A DNA stretch of 33,656 bases, taken from NCBI GenBank assembly GCA_017445085.1, contig JAFSUT010000072.1, positions 1-33,656 on the forward strand, in the 5' to 3' direction. Origin of the DNA: Clostridia bacterium. Its GTDB lineage: Bacteria > Bacillota > Clostridia > Oscillospirales > CAG-272. Both the position numbers and the translations under genes were made by a program. Below are positions 1 to 6,529 of this stretch, piece after piece (position 1 is the stretch's first letter; each line of letters starts with the position of its first letter). The notes below the pieces were generated by a model. That model was not told where the DNA came from and made no database searches. It saw only the letters and a list, made by a program, of their open reading frames with translations.

Positions 1-1111
1 TAAAGACGACTTTTACCGTCGCCTTGACCGTATGATGGACATCTCGGCGCGCTCGCTGAGCATCAAGCGCAAGGTCATCACCAAACTTCTCAACGAGGGG
101 CTGTATCCGTACACCAAGCGCTATCTCGGCACCTTTGAAAACCACTTCTCAACCATCGGTCTTATCGGTATGAACGAGGCTTGCCTCAATGCCCGCTGGA
201 TCCGCAAGGACCTCACACAGCCCGAGGCGCAGGCGTTTACCAAGGAAGTGCTCAACCATATGCGTGAGCGCCTCTCCGACTATCAGGAACAGTACGGCGA
301 CCTCTACAACCTTGAGGCGACCCCGGCAGAGTCGACGACCTACCGCCTTGCAAAGCACGACCTCCGCCGTTATCCCGACATCATCACCGCCGGCGGCGGG
401 GATGGCGGCGCGCCCTACTACACCAACTCCTCGCACCTGCCCGTCGGTTACACCGAGGACGTTTTCTCGGCGCTCGACATCCAGGACGAACTGCAGACCC
501 TGTACACCTCGGGTACGGTCTTCCACACCTTCCTCGGTGAAAAGCTCCCCGACTGGAAGGCAGCCGCGACCCTCGTGCGCAAGATCGCGGAAAACTACAA
601 ACTCCCCTACTACACCATGTCGCCGACCTACTCGGTCTGCAAGACGCACGGGTATCTCGCAGGCGAAGTTTACACCTGCCCGCACTGCGGTGAAAAGACC
701 GAAGTTTACAGCCGTATCACCGGCTACTACCGCCCGGTACAAAACTGGAACGACGGCAAGGCGCAGGAGTTTAAGGAACGCAAAGAGTACAACATTGACA
801 GAAGCGTTCTCAAACACACGGGTCCCGTCACAGACGCCGCGTGCGACTGCGCACCGGTAGACGAGGGCGCGCCCGTCCGTCTGTTTGCCACCAAGACCTG
901 CCCCAACTGCAAGATCGCCGCGAAACTGCTCACCGACGCGGGCATTCCGTTTGAAAAACTCTACGTTGAGGACAACAAGGAACTTGCGACCGCGCTCGGT
1001 CTGAAACAGGCGCCCACGCTGATCGTCGGCGAAGGCGACGACGCCGTCCGTTTCGTCAATGTGGCGAGCATCCGCGACTTTATCGCACAAAAGGTAGCGG
1101 TCAAGGCGTAA
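1..1111 (+). CDS. nrdD: Anaerobic ribonucleoside-triphosphate reductase NrdD, C-terminal part, fused to a glutaredoxin-like domain (5' truncated by window edge)
   Basis: Class III ribonucleotide reductase reduces NTPs to dNTPs in the cytoplasm without oxygen, using a glycyl radical made by NrdG. The reading frame is open from base 2, so the N-terminal part lies outside the window. Visible landmarks are the cysteine cluster around VCKTHGYLAGEVYTCPHCG, which fits the NrdD zinc site, and RITGYYRPVQNW, which holds the radical glycine at bases 722-724. After the usual NrdD end comes a short linker with a Cys-Asp-Cys (around base 841), then about 75 residues of a glutaredoxin/NrdH-like fold with CPNC (Cys codons at 899 and 908) and a cis-proline-like QAPTLIV. 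The fused redoxin is unusual and suggests that electrons reach the enzyme by this domain. That is inference; formate-dependent chemistry cannot be excluded because the active-site half is missing. No nrdG follows; a thioredoxin-reductase-like gene does. Confidence 0.93.
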   Translation, partial: KDDFYRRLDRMMDISARSLSIKRKVITKLLNEGLYPYTKRYLGTFENHFSTIGLIGMNEACLNARWIRKDLTQPEAQAFTKEVLNHMRERLSDYQEQYGDLYNLEATPAESTTYRLAKHDLRRYPDIITAGGGDGGAPYYTNSSHLPVGYTEDVFSALDIQDELQTLYTSGTVFHTFLGEKLPDWKAAATLVRKIAENYKLPYYTMSPTYSVCKTHGYLAGEVYTCPHCGEKTEVYSRITGYYRPVQNWNDGKAQEFKERKEYNIDRSVLKHTGPVTDAACDCAPVDEGAPVRLFATKTCPNCKIAAKLLTDAGIPFEKLYVEDNKELATALGLKQAPTLIVGEGDDAVRFVNVASIRDFIAQKVAVKA

Positions 1112-1137
1112 GCCGGCACGGATTTCAAGGACACTTT

Positions 1138-1166
1138 GCGGGAGGCGCACAGCGCCTCCCGCTTTA
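1138..1166 (+). terminator. GC-rich hairpin between nrdD and the reductase gene, possible weak terminator
   Basis: An 11-bp perfect stem (GCGGGAGGCGC, 3-nt loop, complement) spans 1138-1162 and is followed by only TTTATAT. The short T-run suggests partial termination or mRNA 3'-end protection rather than a full stop, so the downstream reductase may be partly co-transcribed. Confidence 0.5.
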
Positions 1167-1200
1167 TATGGAGAGAAAGAAAAAGAAAGAGGAACACGAT

Positions 1201-2100
1201 ATGTATGATTTGGTGATCATCGGCGGCGGCCCCGCGGGGATGACTGCCGCACTCTACGGTCTGCGTGCAGGCAAAAGCGTCATGCTCATCGAAAAAGACG
1301 GCTTTGGCGGGCAGATGACCTTTTCCCCAAAGATCGAAAATTATCCCGGATTTGCCTCGGTCAGCGGCAGTGAACTCGCCGATAAAATGGTCGAGCAGAT
1401 CCTTTCGCAAGGCGCGGAAGTCGCCGTGGAAAAAGCGCTCGCCGTCACAAAAAATGACGACGGCACGAAAACCGTCACGACCGACGCTTCCTCCTACGTC
1501 GCGCGTGCGGTGATCCTCGCCACGGGCGCACGGCACAGACTGCTCGGCGTCCCCGGGGAGAGCGATCTCGTGGGCGACGGCATCTCGTTTTGCGCAGTCT
1601 GTGACGGCGCCTTTTACGCCGGGCGCGACGTCGCCGTCATCGGCGGCGGAAACTCGGCGCTCCAGGAGGCGCTCCTGCTTGCCGAAACTTCCAAAAGCGT
1701 CACCGTCCTGCAAAATCTCGACGACTTTACGGGCGAGCGCAAACTTGTTGACCTGCTCCTCGCAAAGCCCAACGTGCGCGCCGTGTTCGGCACGACGGTC
1801 AAAGGATTTGCCAAAGCGGGCGACCAAATCGAGGTGAACATCGAGGATAAAGACGGCGCAAAGACCGTGTGCGCCGACGGCGTATTCGTCGCCATTGGAC
1901 TTGCGCCCGACAACGGCGCCTTTGCCGACCTCGTCACGCTGGACAACGGCTATATCGCCGCCGACGAGGGTTGTAAGACCTCGGCAGACGGCGTCTTTAC
2001 CGCGGGCGACTGCCGCACGAAATCGGTGCGGCAGGTGGCGACCGCCATTGCCGACGGCGCTACCGCGGCGCTTGCGGCTTGCGAATATATAGATCGATGA
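1201..2100 (+). CDS. Thioredoxin-disulfide-reductase-like flavoprotein, atypical pyridine-nucleotide site
   Basis: This 299-residue protein is a low-molecular-weight thioredoxin reductase homologue. It shows the FAD-binding VIIGGGPAG at the N terminus, the redox-active CAVCDG in the middle, a second dinucleotide fold VIGGGNSALQEA, and the C-terminal FAD motif GDCRTKSVRQ. The start at 1201 is chosen over an in-frame ATG at 1168 because AAAGAGGA sits 7-8 bases before it and the FAD strand begins directly after. In NADPH-dependent family members the second domain carries HRRxxxR; here the same place reads VLQNLDDFTGER, so the arginines that grip the NADPH phosphate are absent. Ferredoxin-dependent and other non-NADPH reductases of Clostridia also lose this motif. 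Its position right after an NrdD-glutaredoxin fusion suggests that it reduces that fused domain. The family is firm; the electron donor is inferred. Confidence 0.9.
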   Translation: MYDLVIIGGGPAGMTAALYGLRAGKSVMLIEKDGFGGQMTFSPKIENYPGFASVSGSELADKMVEQILSQGAEVAVEKALAVTKNDDGTKTVTTDASSYVARAVILATGARHRLLGVPGESDLVGDGISFCAVCDGAFYAGRDVAVIGGGNSALQEALLLAETSKSVTVLQNLDDFTGERKLVDLLLAKPNVRAVFGTTVKGFAKAGDQIEVNIEDKDGAKTVCADGVFVAIGLAPDNGAFADLVTLDNGYIAADEGCKTSADGVFTAGDCRTKSVRQVATAIADGATAALAACEYIDR

Positions 2101-2112
2101 GGGATGCGTTTT

Positions 2113-2139
2113 GCGGGGGCTTTTAAGGAAAGCCCCCGC
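2113..2139 (+). terminator. Hairpin just downstream of the reductase gene, no U-tract
   Basis: GCGGGGGCTTT and its complement form an 11-bp stem with a 5-nt loop (2124-2128), 12 bases after the stop codon. No T-run follows, so it more likely protects the mRNA 3' end; the true terminator appears to be the next hairpin. Confidence 0.4.
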
Positions 2140-2173
2140 ACCCCAAACCTGTTTGCAAAAAAGAATACCTCGC

Positions 2174-2216
2174 GCCATAGCAGGGTGAAAATCTCGCACC
2201 TTGCTATGGCTTTTTT
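2174..2216 (+). terminator. Intrinsic terminator with GCCATAGCA stem
   Basis: A 14-bp stem (2174-2187 with 2197-2210, one G-U pair) is followed by six T. It ends the reductase transcript. The same GCCATAGCA core stem recurs at 3666-3708. Confidence 0.85.
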
Positions 2217-2333
2217 CGTGATGATGCCTTTCGCTCACCCGCAAAGGCGGATACCATCCGCCCGCGTTTCCCCGCAAGTTTAATATGCCCCCGCCCCGCC
2301 GCATATAGTAATACAAACGGGGGAGGGATCGTC

Positions 2334-3128
2334 ATCGAATTTTCAAAAATCAGCGTCTGCGGACGCGCCTATTTTATCAGTACGGAGCACAAGGGAATGC
2401 GCGCCGACCTTGTCAAAGCGCTCGGCGGCACGTGGCTCTTTTTGGACGGACATACGGCGGATGCGCCGCATGCGGCGCACGCGTGTTTCGGACTGGAAGC
2501 GGTCGCGGCGGCAGAGTATCTTTACGATATGGACGGCGAAAAAGAGGGGGAGATCATCTGCGGCGGGCATACGTACCCCGTGCGACTGACGGTTTTGCAC
2601 GGGCAGGTGCTTTGCGCGTGGGTGGACGTGGGGCAGATCCACCCGCTGCCGCTCGAACAACTCGCCTGCTGCCACGGTATCCGCGGCGAAATTTTGGCGG
2701 CGTGCTTTCACGCGCGGCCGCGCCTCGGCGTTTACGAACTCGGTTGCCGACACGCAGTCTTTCTGCTTGAAAGCCCGGGGGCGCTGCGCAAACTGTCGCT
2801 GATTTCGATCGGCGACCGTCTTTGTGAGACTCTCTTTTTCCAATCGCCGATCCGCCTGCATTTTGCCGCGCTCGGCGGGGAGAATATGCTCTATCTGCGC
2901 TCCTATGCCGAGGGAAAAGAGGTCTTGCCGCTGGCGGAGGACGCCGCGGCGGCCGCCTATTGCGGCGGCACGGCGGAACTTGTGGACATCTCGCGGCGCA
3001 CGATGCTCTCCGCCGCGTGCGGCGGCTTTTGCGTGTCGTTTAGCGGCACGGCGGCGTCGATATCGGTCAAATGCCGCACCCTCTTTTTCGGCAATACCGA
3101 AAAGCGCGGCGCTTTGGCAGAAGTATGA
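2334..3128 (+). CDS. Diaminopimelate-epimerase-like protein (degenerate DapF fold), possible non-ATG start
   Basis: The product resembles DapF along its whole length without its catalytic signatures. Where DapF has CGNGIRCFAKYLYD, this protein has ACFGLEAVAAAEYLYD; where DapF has the second-half ACGTGACA, it has LPLAEDAAAAAY with no cysteine. The C-terminal pattern LSAACGGFCVSFSG...ASISVKCRTLFFGN follows the DapF ending. With at least one, and maybe both, catalytic cysteines gone it is unlikely to be an active epimerase, and its role is unknown. The first ATG is at 2397, but it has an SD-like AAGGGA directly touching it, and coding-like sequence continues upstream. A strong SD, GGGGGAGGG (2319-2327), sits at ideal distance from ATC at 2334, giving (M)EFSKISVCGRAYF, which matches a DapF start. 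I therefore place the start at 2334; 2397 is the conservative alternative. A terminator follows. Confidence 0.6.
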   Translation: MEFSKISVCGRAYFISTEHKGMRADLVKALGGTWLFLDGHTADAPHAAHACFGLEAVAAAEYLYDMDGEKEGEIICGGHTYPVRLTVLHGQVLCAWVDVGQIHPLPLEQLACCHGIRGEILAACFHARPRLGVYELGCRHAVFLLESPGALRKLSLISIGDRLCETLFFQSPIRLHFAALGGENMLYLRSYAEGKEVLPLAEDAAAAAYCGGTAELVDISRRTMLSAACGGFCVSFSGTAASISVKCRTLFFGNTEKRGALAEV

Positions 3129-3144
3129 GGGGCAAAAACGCAAG

Positions 3145-3170
3145 AAAAAGCCGCCTTTCGGCGGCTTTTT
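3145..3170. terminator. Bidirectional intrinsic terminator
   Basis: AAAAAGCCGCC, loop TTTC, GGCGGCTTTTT: an 11-bp stem with T-runs on both strands. It lies between the converging DapF-like gene (+) and the small membrane protein gene (-). Confidence 0.9.
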
Positions 3171-3171
3171 C

Positions 3172-3570
3172 TTATCTGCGACGATGGCGGCGCTGTTTTT
3201 CACGGGCGCCGAGGAGGGCGCCTGCGGCGACAGCGGCAAATCCGATGCCCGAGAGCAGCGCCGTGTGAAAAAAGTTTTGCTCGGTAAAAAACGAGCCGCA
3301 AAGGAGCAACAGCCATACAAGCGCACCGCAGAGCAGTCCGCCGGCAAAGCGGTTTTCGGAAATGACCCTCGCGCCGAAAAACGCGCAAAAGAAGAGGGTG
3401 AGCAGAAACGCGGCGGCGCCGAGCATCCCGACGTGCGAGAGCGGACTGTCGCTGTGAAAGGCGATCGCCGCGGCGACAAGACAAAGCAGGAGCAGGAAAA
3501 GCAGACCCGCGCCGACGATCATCAGCACACGCCACGGCAGGGCGATTTTGCTTATCATCCGTGTTTTCAT
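3172..3570 (-). CDS. Small multi-pass membrane protein (TIGR04086-like)
   Basis: The 132-residue product begins MKTRMISKIALPW and has about four hydrophobic segments: a first helix around GLLFLLLLCLVAAAIAF, then two stretches flanking GARVISENRFAGGLL, and a last one ending in GALLGAREKQRRHRRR, a basic C-terminal tail. Size, helix spacing and the polar break before the third helix resemble the TIGR04086 family of clostridial membrane proteins of unknown function. The start at 3570 is fixed by GGAGGAAATTG immediately before the ATG; a longer in-frame extension to 3678 lacks such a site and runs into a hairpin. It is monocistronic and convergent with the DapF-like gene, sharing its bidirectional terminator. 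No function can be given. Confidence 0.75.
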   Translation of the reverse strand: MKTRMISKIALPWRVLMIVGAGLLFLLLLCLVAAAIAFHSDSPLSHVGMLGAAAFLLTLFFCAFFGARVISENRFAGGLLCGALVWLLLLCGSFFTEQNFFHTALLSGIGFAAVAAGALLGAREKQRRHRRR

Positions 3571-3665
3571 CAATTTCCTCCGGTTTGTTTTTGGTATAGA
3601 ATATGCGCCTGCACGAAAATTAGAACACAAAAGCAAATGATCGCCTGCGAAAGCCTTTGATGAAC

Positions 3666-3715
3666 AAAGCCATAGCAAAGTGAAAAATTCTTTCTTTGCT
3701 ATGGCTTTTGTTCTA
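3666..3715. repeat. GCCATAGCA hairpin, second copy; terminator-like
   Basis: A perfect 15-bp stem AAAGCCATAGCAAAG (3666-3680) pairs with 3694-3708, extended by GAAC/GTTC across one bulge. On the + strand it is followed by TGTTCTATTCTTTT. The stem core matches the terminator at 2174-2216, but here no gene on the + strand ends just upstream, so it may be a mobile or repeated hairpin rather than a gene-specific terminator. Confidence 0.65.
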
Positions 3716-3770
3716 TTCTTTTCGCTTCAAAAGTTTTTCGGTTTGTCTTTTGGGAGAGGCGGTTTTGCAA

Positions 3771-3807
3771 GGGATAGGAAAAAAAGATGCGGAACCGTCG
3801 AATTTGC
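3771..3807. repeat. 37-bp dispersed intergenic repeat, copy 1
   Basis: It runs from GGGATAGGAAAAAAAGATGC to GTCGAATTTGC and matches 12051-12087 at 34 of 37 positions. Both copies are in intergenic DNA, 8.3 kb apart. Nothing in it looks coding. Confidence 0.75.
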
Positions 3808-3842
3808 GCACTCATATTATCAATTATAATTTCAAAAAACTC

Positions 3843-3871
3843 TTGATAATACGTGCAACACGTGCTATAAT
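3843..3871 (+). promoter_or_regulatory. Sigma-A promoter of hicAB
   Basis: TTGATA (3843-3848), a 17-bp spacer and a perfect TATAAT (3866-3871) lie 30 bases before the hicA start. The spacer itself holds a symmetrical operator-like sequence. Confidence 0.88.
3851..3865. promoter_or_regulatory. Candidate HicB operator inside the hicAB promoter
   Basis: ACGTGCAACACGTGC reads as an inverted repeat (ACGTG-CAA-CACGT) and as two direct ACGTGC units 9 bp apart. It fills the -35/-10 spacer, where binding by HicB would block RNA polymerase. HicB autoregulation is known for the family; this site is inferred from position. Confidence 0.55.
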
Positions 3872-3901
3872 ATTACATAGAATGATAAAGGAGAAAGCAT
3901 A

Positions 3902-4090
3902 ATGCCGCTGACACCGAAAGAAATTGTAAAGATCCTTGAAGAAAACGGCTTTTACTGCGCAAGACAAAACGGTTCGCATAGGTTTTACAAAAACGACAGC
4001 ACAGGAAAAGTAACAACGGTTCCGATGCACGCAAAAGAATTAAAAAAAGGAACAGAGCAAAAAATACTAAAAGACGCAGGGCTGAAATAA
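3902..4090 (+). CDS. hicA: HicA toxin, mRNA interferase
   Basis: HicA is a small RNA-binding toxin that cleaves mRNA and arrests growth unless held by HicB. This 62-residue protein is of normal family length, with the conserved order EIVKILEENGF, then GSHRFYKN carrying the catalytic histidine, then VTTVPMHAKELKKGT and KILKDAGL at the end. AAAGGAG lies 8 bases before the ATG at 3902. hicB follows 17 bases after the stop in the same transcript, the classic toxin-first order of this module. Base composition is clearly more AT-rich than the flanking housekeeping genes, consistent with horizontal acquisition. The call is firm. Confidence 0.95.
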   Translation: MPLTPKEIVKILEENGFYCARQNGSHRFYKNDSTGKVTTVPMHAKELKKGTEQKILKDAGLK

Positions 4091-4107
4091 GCCGAGGAGG
4101 TACTTAT

Positions 4108-4503
4108 ATGAAAAAAACATTCTATCCCGTTGTATTCCATAAAGAAGATGACGGCGGGTATTCCGTTTCCGTCCCCGATATTCCGGGGTGCAACAGTCAA
4201 GGCGATTCCCTCTCCGAAGCCTATGAAATGGCATTTGACGCCATCGGTCTTTGTATATCCGATATGGTGGATAGCAAGGGGAAAATCCCGGTGCCGTCCG
4301 CGCCGGACGAAATCAAACTTGACAGCGGCGATACCTTGGTACTTGTTGAGTTCGATTTCGACAGGTATTGTCAAAAATACAATGTTAAATCCGTGAAAAA
4401 GACACTTACCATTCCGGCATGGCTCAACACCATGGCAGAAAACTCAAATATCAATTTTTCGTCTGTATTGCAGGACGCTCTGAAAAACGCATTGCACTTG
4501 TGA
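4108..4503 (+). CDS. hicB: HicB antitoxin with C-terminal DNA-binding segment
   Basis: The partner of HicA: it binds and neutralises the toxin and represses the operon. The 131-residue protein starts with a partial RNase-H-like fold (YPVVFHKEDDGGYSVSVPDIPGCNSQG, SLSEAYEMAFDAI), typical of HicB. It ends with KKTLTIPAWLNTMAENSN and FSSVLQDALKNAL, a ribbon-helix-helix-like segment suited to binding the palindrome in the hicAB promoter. The SD GAGGAGG lies 7 bases before the ATG. A strong terminator begins 9 bases after the stop. Both halves are intact, so the module is probably functional. Confidence 0.95.
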   Translation: MKKTFYPVVFHKEDDGGYSVSVPDIPGCNSQGDSLSEAYEMAFDAIGLCISDMVDSKGKIPVPSAPDEIKLDSGDTLVLVEFDFDRYCQKYNVKSVKKTLTIPAWLNTMAENSNINFSSVLQDALKNALHL

Positions 4504-4510
4504 TCATATC

Positions 4511-4545
4511 AAAAAGCCCGCGCCGATTTGGCGCGGGCTTTCTTT
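4511..4545. terminator. Bidirectional terminator shared by hicAB and gpmI
   Basis: AAAGCCCGCGCC (4513-4524), a 5-nt loop and its complement (4530-4541) form a 12-bp stem. T-rich sequence follows on the + strand and six T follow on the - strand, so it can end hicAB and, from the other side, gpmI. Confidence 0.9.
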
Positions 4546-4646
4546 GTATGCGCTACTTCACAAGGTCGTAGAGAAGATTTTTCAGTTTTTTGCTTGCATT
4601 ATGCAGCGCCGCGGCAATTGCCTTTTGCTTTTTTCGGTTCAGCCCA

Positions 4647-4671
4647 GAGTTGCAACGGTGCGTTGCAACTC
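4647..4671 (-). other. Perfect hairpin in the gpmI 3' region
   Basis: GAGTTGCAACG, loop GTG and the complementary 11-mer sit 10 bases after the gpmI stop. There is no T-run on either strand. It probably stabilises the gpmI mRNA end or is a terminator relic; real termination is more likely at 4511-4545. Confidence 0.5.
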
Positions 4672-4681
4672 GTTACATCCC

Positions 4682-6334
4682 TTATTTCAGTTCGATCAGC
4701 GACGCGTCCCACATCGCCGGCGCTTCAAAGCCGAGGAGATTGACCGTCGTTGCCGCGACGTTTGACAGTCCGAAACTGCCGTCGTCGGCTTTGACCGTAT
4801 ACGCATCCTTTGTGAAATTGTCGTAGATGATGCAGGGGACGCGGTTTAAGGTATGGCTGGTTTTGGACTTGAAACTGCCGTCCTTGCCCACCTTGACGGC
4901 GCCCGTCTTTTTGTCGATCTCGTACATTTCGTCCGCGTTGCCGTGGTCGGCGGTGACGATCGCCGCGCCGTGCAGTTTATCCACAACTTTGAGGATGCGG
5001 GCAAGGCAGAGGTCCAGCGCCTCCATCGAGCATTGGGTCGCCGCAAAACTGCCCGTATGTCCGACCATATCGCCGTTGGGGAAGTTGACGCGCAGGCAGC
5101 GGTACTTGCCGCTCTCGAGGCATTCGATGAGTTTGTCGGTGATCTCGGCGCACTTCATCCACGGGCGCTGTTCAAACGGGATGACGTCCGAGGGGATCTC
5201 GATATAGGTTTCGAGATTTTCGTCAAACTTGCCCGACTTGTTGCCGTTCCAGAAATAGGTGACGTGTCCGTACTTCTGCGTCTCGGACATGGCGAGGATC
5301 GAAACGCCGCTGCCCGTGAGGTATTCGCCCATGGTATTGGTGATTTCGGGGGGATTTACGAGATAGTTTTTCGGGATATGCAAGTCGCCGTCGTACTCGA
5401 GCATCCCCGCGTAGCAAACTTTGGGATAGCGGACGCGGTCAAACGCGGTAAAATCGGCGTCGTCAAACGCTTTGGAGATCTCGATCGAGCGGTCGCCGCG
5501 GAAATTGTAAAAGATCACGCTGTCGCCGTCCTCGATCTTGCCGAGCGGTTTTCCGTCCTCGGCGATGACAAACGCCGGCAGATCCTGGTCGATGACCGAG
5601 AGTTCCCTGCGGTAGGTTTCGACCGCCTCGTGCGCGGACGCAAACTGACGTCCCTCTCCGAGGACGTGCGTTTTCCAGCCGGCTTCCACCATCTTCCAGT
5701 TGGCTTCATAGCGGTCCATGGTGATCTGCATTCTGCCGCCGCCCGACGCGATCTTGATATCAAAATTGCCGTCGCGGAGGGTGTCGAGAAAAGCCTCAAA
5801 CGGGTCGATGTACTCCAGCGCGCTGGTCTCGCCGACGTCGCGCCCGTCAAGGAGAATATGGATGCGCACGCGGCAAACGCCCTCGGCTTTCGCCTGCGTC
5901 AGCATAGCTTTGAGATGGTCGATATGCGAGTGGACGTTCCCGTCCGAAAACAGACCGAGAAAATGCAGGGTGGAGCCGTTGTCCTTGACGTTTTGGATCA
6001 GTTTTTTCCAGGTCGCGCCGTCGAACATCTTGCCGCTCTCGATCGACTGCGAAACGAGTTTTGCGCCCTGCGCAAACACCTGCCCCGCGCCGAGCGCGTT
6101 GTGCCCGACCTCGCTGTTGCCCATATCGTCGTCCCCGGGGAGGCCGACCGCCGTGCCGTGCGCTTTGAGTTTCAGCATCGGATAGTTTTTCATCAGCAGA
6201 TCCAGCGTCGGCGTATTGGCGGCGGCGACCGCGTTTGCAGCATTTGCGGGAGCAAGCCCGACGCCGTCCATCACGATGGTCAACACCGGACCCTCTACCC
6301 CGGCAAATTTTGCCTTTTCTAACGTTTTTGCCAT
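4682..6334 (-). CDS. gpmI: 2,3-bisphosphoglycerate-independent phosphoglycerate mutase
   Basis: Interconverts 3- and 2-phosphoglycerate in glycolysis, using two Mn ions and a phosphoserine intermediate in the cytoplasm. The 550-residue protein carries the first metal motif MDGVGL (Asp23), the nucleophile Ser74 in DDDMGNSEVGHNALGAG, the substrate-side HSHIDHL, RIHILLDGRDV, and the C-terminal metal motif VTADHGNADEM. It is about 40 residues longer than the common 510-residue form, in line with a longer iPGM variant. The ATG at 6334 has AAAGGA about 11 bases upstream and a good promoter at 6378-6406. It is a single-gene unit on the minus strand; its 3' end converges with hicAB. Confidence 0.97.
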   Translation of the reverse strand: MAKTLEKAKFAGVEGPVLTIVMDGVGLAPANAANAVAAANTPTLDLLMKNYPMLKLKAHGTAVGLPGDDDMGNSEVGHNALGAGQVFAQGAKLVSQSIESGKMFDGATWKKLIQNVKDNGSTLHFLGLFSDGNVHSHIDHLKAMLTQAKAEGVCRVRIHILLDGRDVGETSALEYIDPFEAFLDTLRDGNFDIKIASGGGRMQITMDRYEANWKMVEAGWKTHVLGEGRQFASAHEAVETYRRELSVIDQDLPAFVIAEDGKPLGKIEDGDSVIFYNFRGDRSIEISKAFDDADFTAFDRVRYPKVCYAGMLEYDGDLHIPKNYLVNPPEITNTMGEYLTGSGVSILAMSETQKYGHVTYFWNGNKSGKFDENLETYIEIPSDVIPFEQRPWMKCAEITDKLIECLESGKYRCLRVNFPNGDMVGHTGSFAATQCSMEALDLCLARILKVVDKLHGAAIVTADHGNADEMYEIDKKTGAVKVGKDGSFKSKTSHTLNRVPCIIYDNFTKDAYTVKADDGSFGLSNVAATTVNLLGFEAPAMWDASLIELK

Positions 6335-6377
6335 AGTATGATCATTCCTTTCCCATGATGTGCGTATACTACCTCAT

Positions 6378-6406
6378 AGTATAGCCGTTTTCGCCCGACT
6401 TTTCAA
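6378..6406 (-). promoter_or_regulatory. Promoter of gpmI
   Basis: On the minus strand TTGAAA (6401-6406), a 17-bp spacer and TATACT (6378-6383). The predicted start is about 35 bases before the gpmI ATG. Confidence 0.8.
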
Positions 6407-6478
6407 GGGGCGGGCGGTAAATTGTTGAATTTTTGACAAAGAAAACCTTGGGAGATCGTTTGCTTTTTTATAAATTTC

Positions 6479-6507
6479 TTGACAAATATCCCCATGCGTG
6501 CTACTAT
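6479..6507 (+). promoter_or_regulatory. Promoter of the lysine-riboswitch transcript
   Basis: A consensus TTGACA (6479-6484), a 17-bp spacer and TACTAT (6502-6507), just ahead of the lysine riboswitch. It is divergent from the gpmI promoter, about 70 bp away. Confidence 0.85.
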
Positions 6508-6529
6508 AAGGAAGGATAAGATCCGTTTC

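Larger units (their letters stand above)
3571..3901. other. Intergenic region with a hairpin, a dispersed repeat and the hicAB promoter
   Basis: This AT-richer stretch of 331 bases holds no convincing gene. It contains a long hairpin (3666-3708), one copy of a 37-bp repeat (3771-3807) and the hicA promoter (3843-3871), each listed separately. The rest, about 3709-3770 and 3808-3842, shows no clear feature. Confidence 0.7.

Noticed and set aside
961..2316. Long minus-strand open frames opposite nrdD and the reductase gene
   Set aside because: They lie antisense to clearly conserved proteins, show no family motif and have the arginine/alanine-rich composition typical of GC-rich shadow frames.
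4853..6322. A 489-codon plus-strand frame opposite gpmI
   Set aside because: It mirrors gpmI exactly, has no ribosome site and no recognisable domain; gpmI carries all its catalytic motifs.
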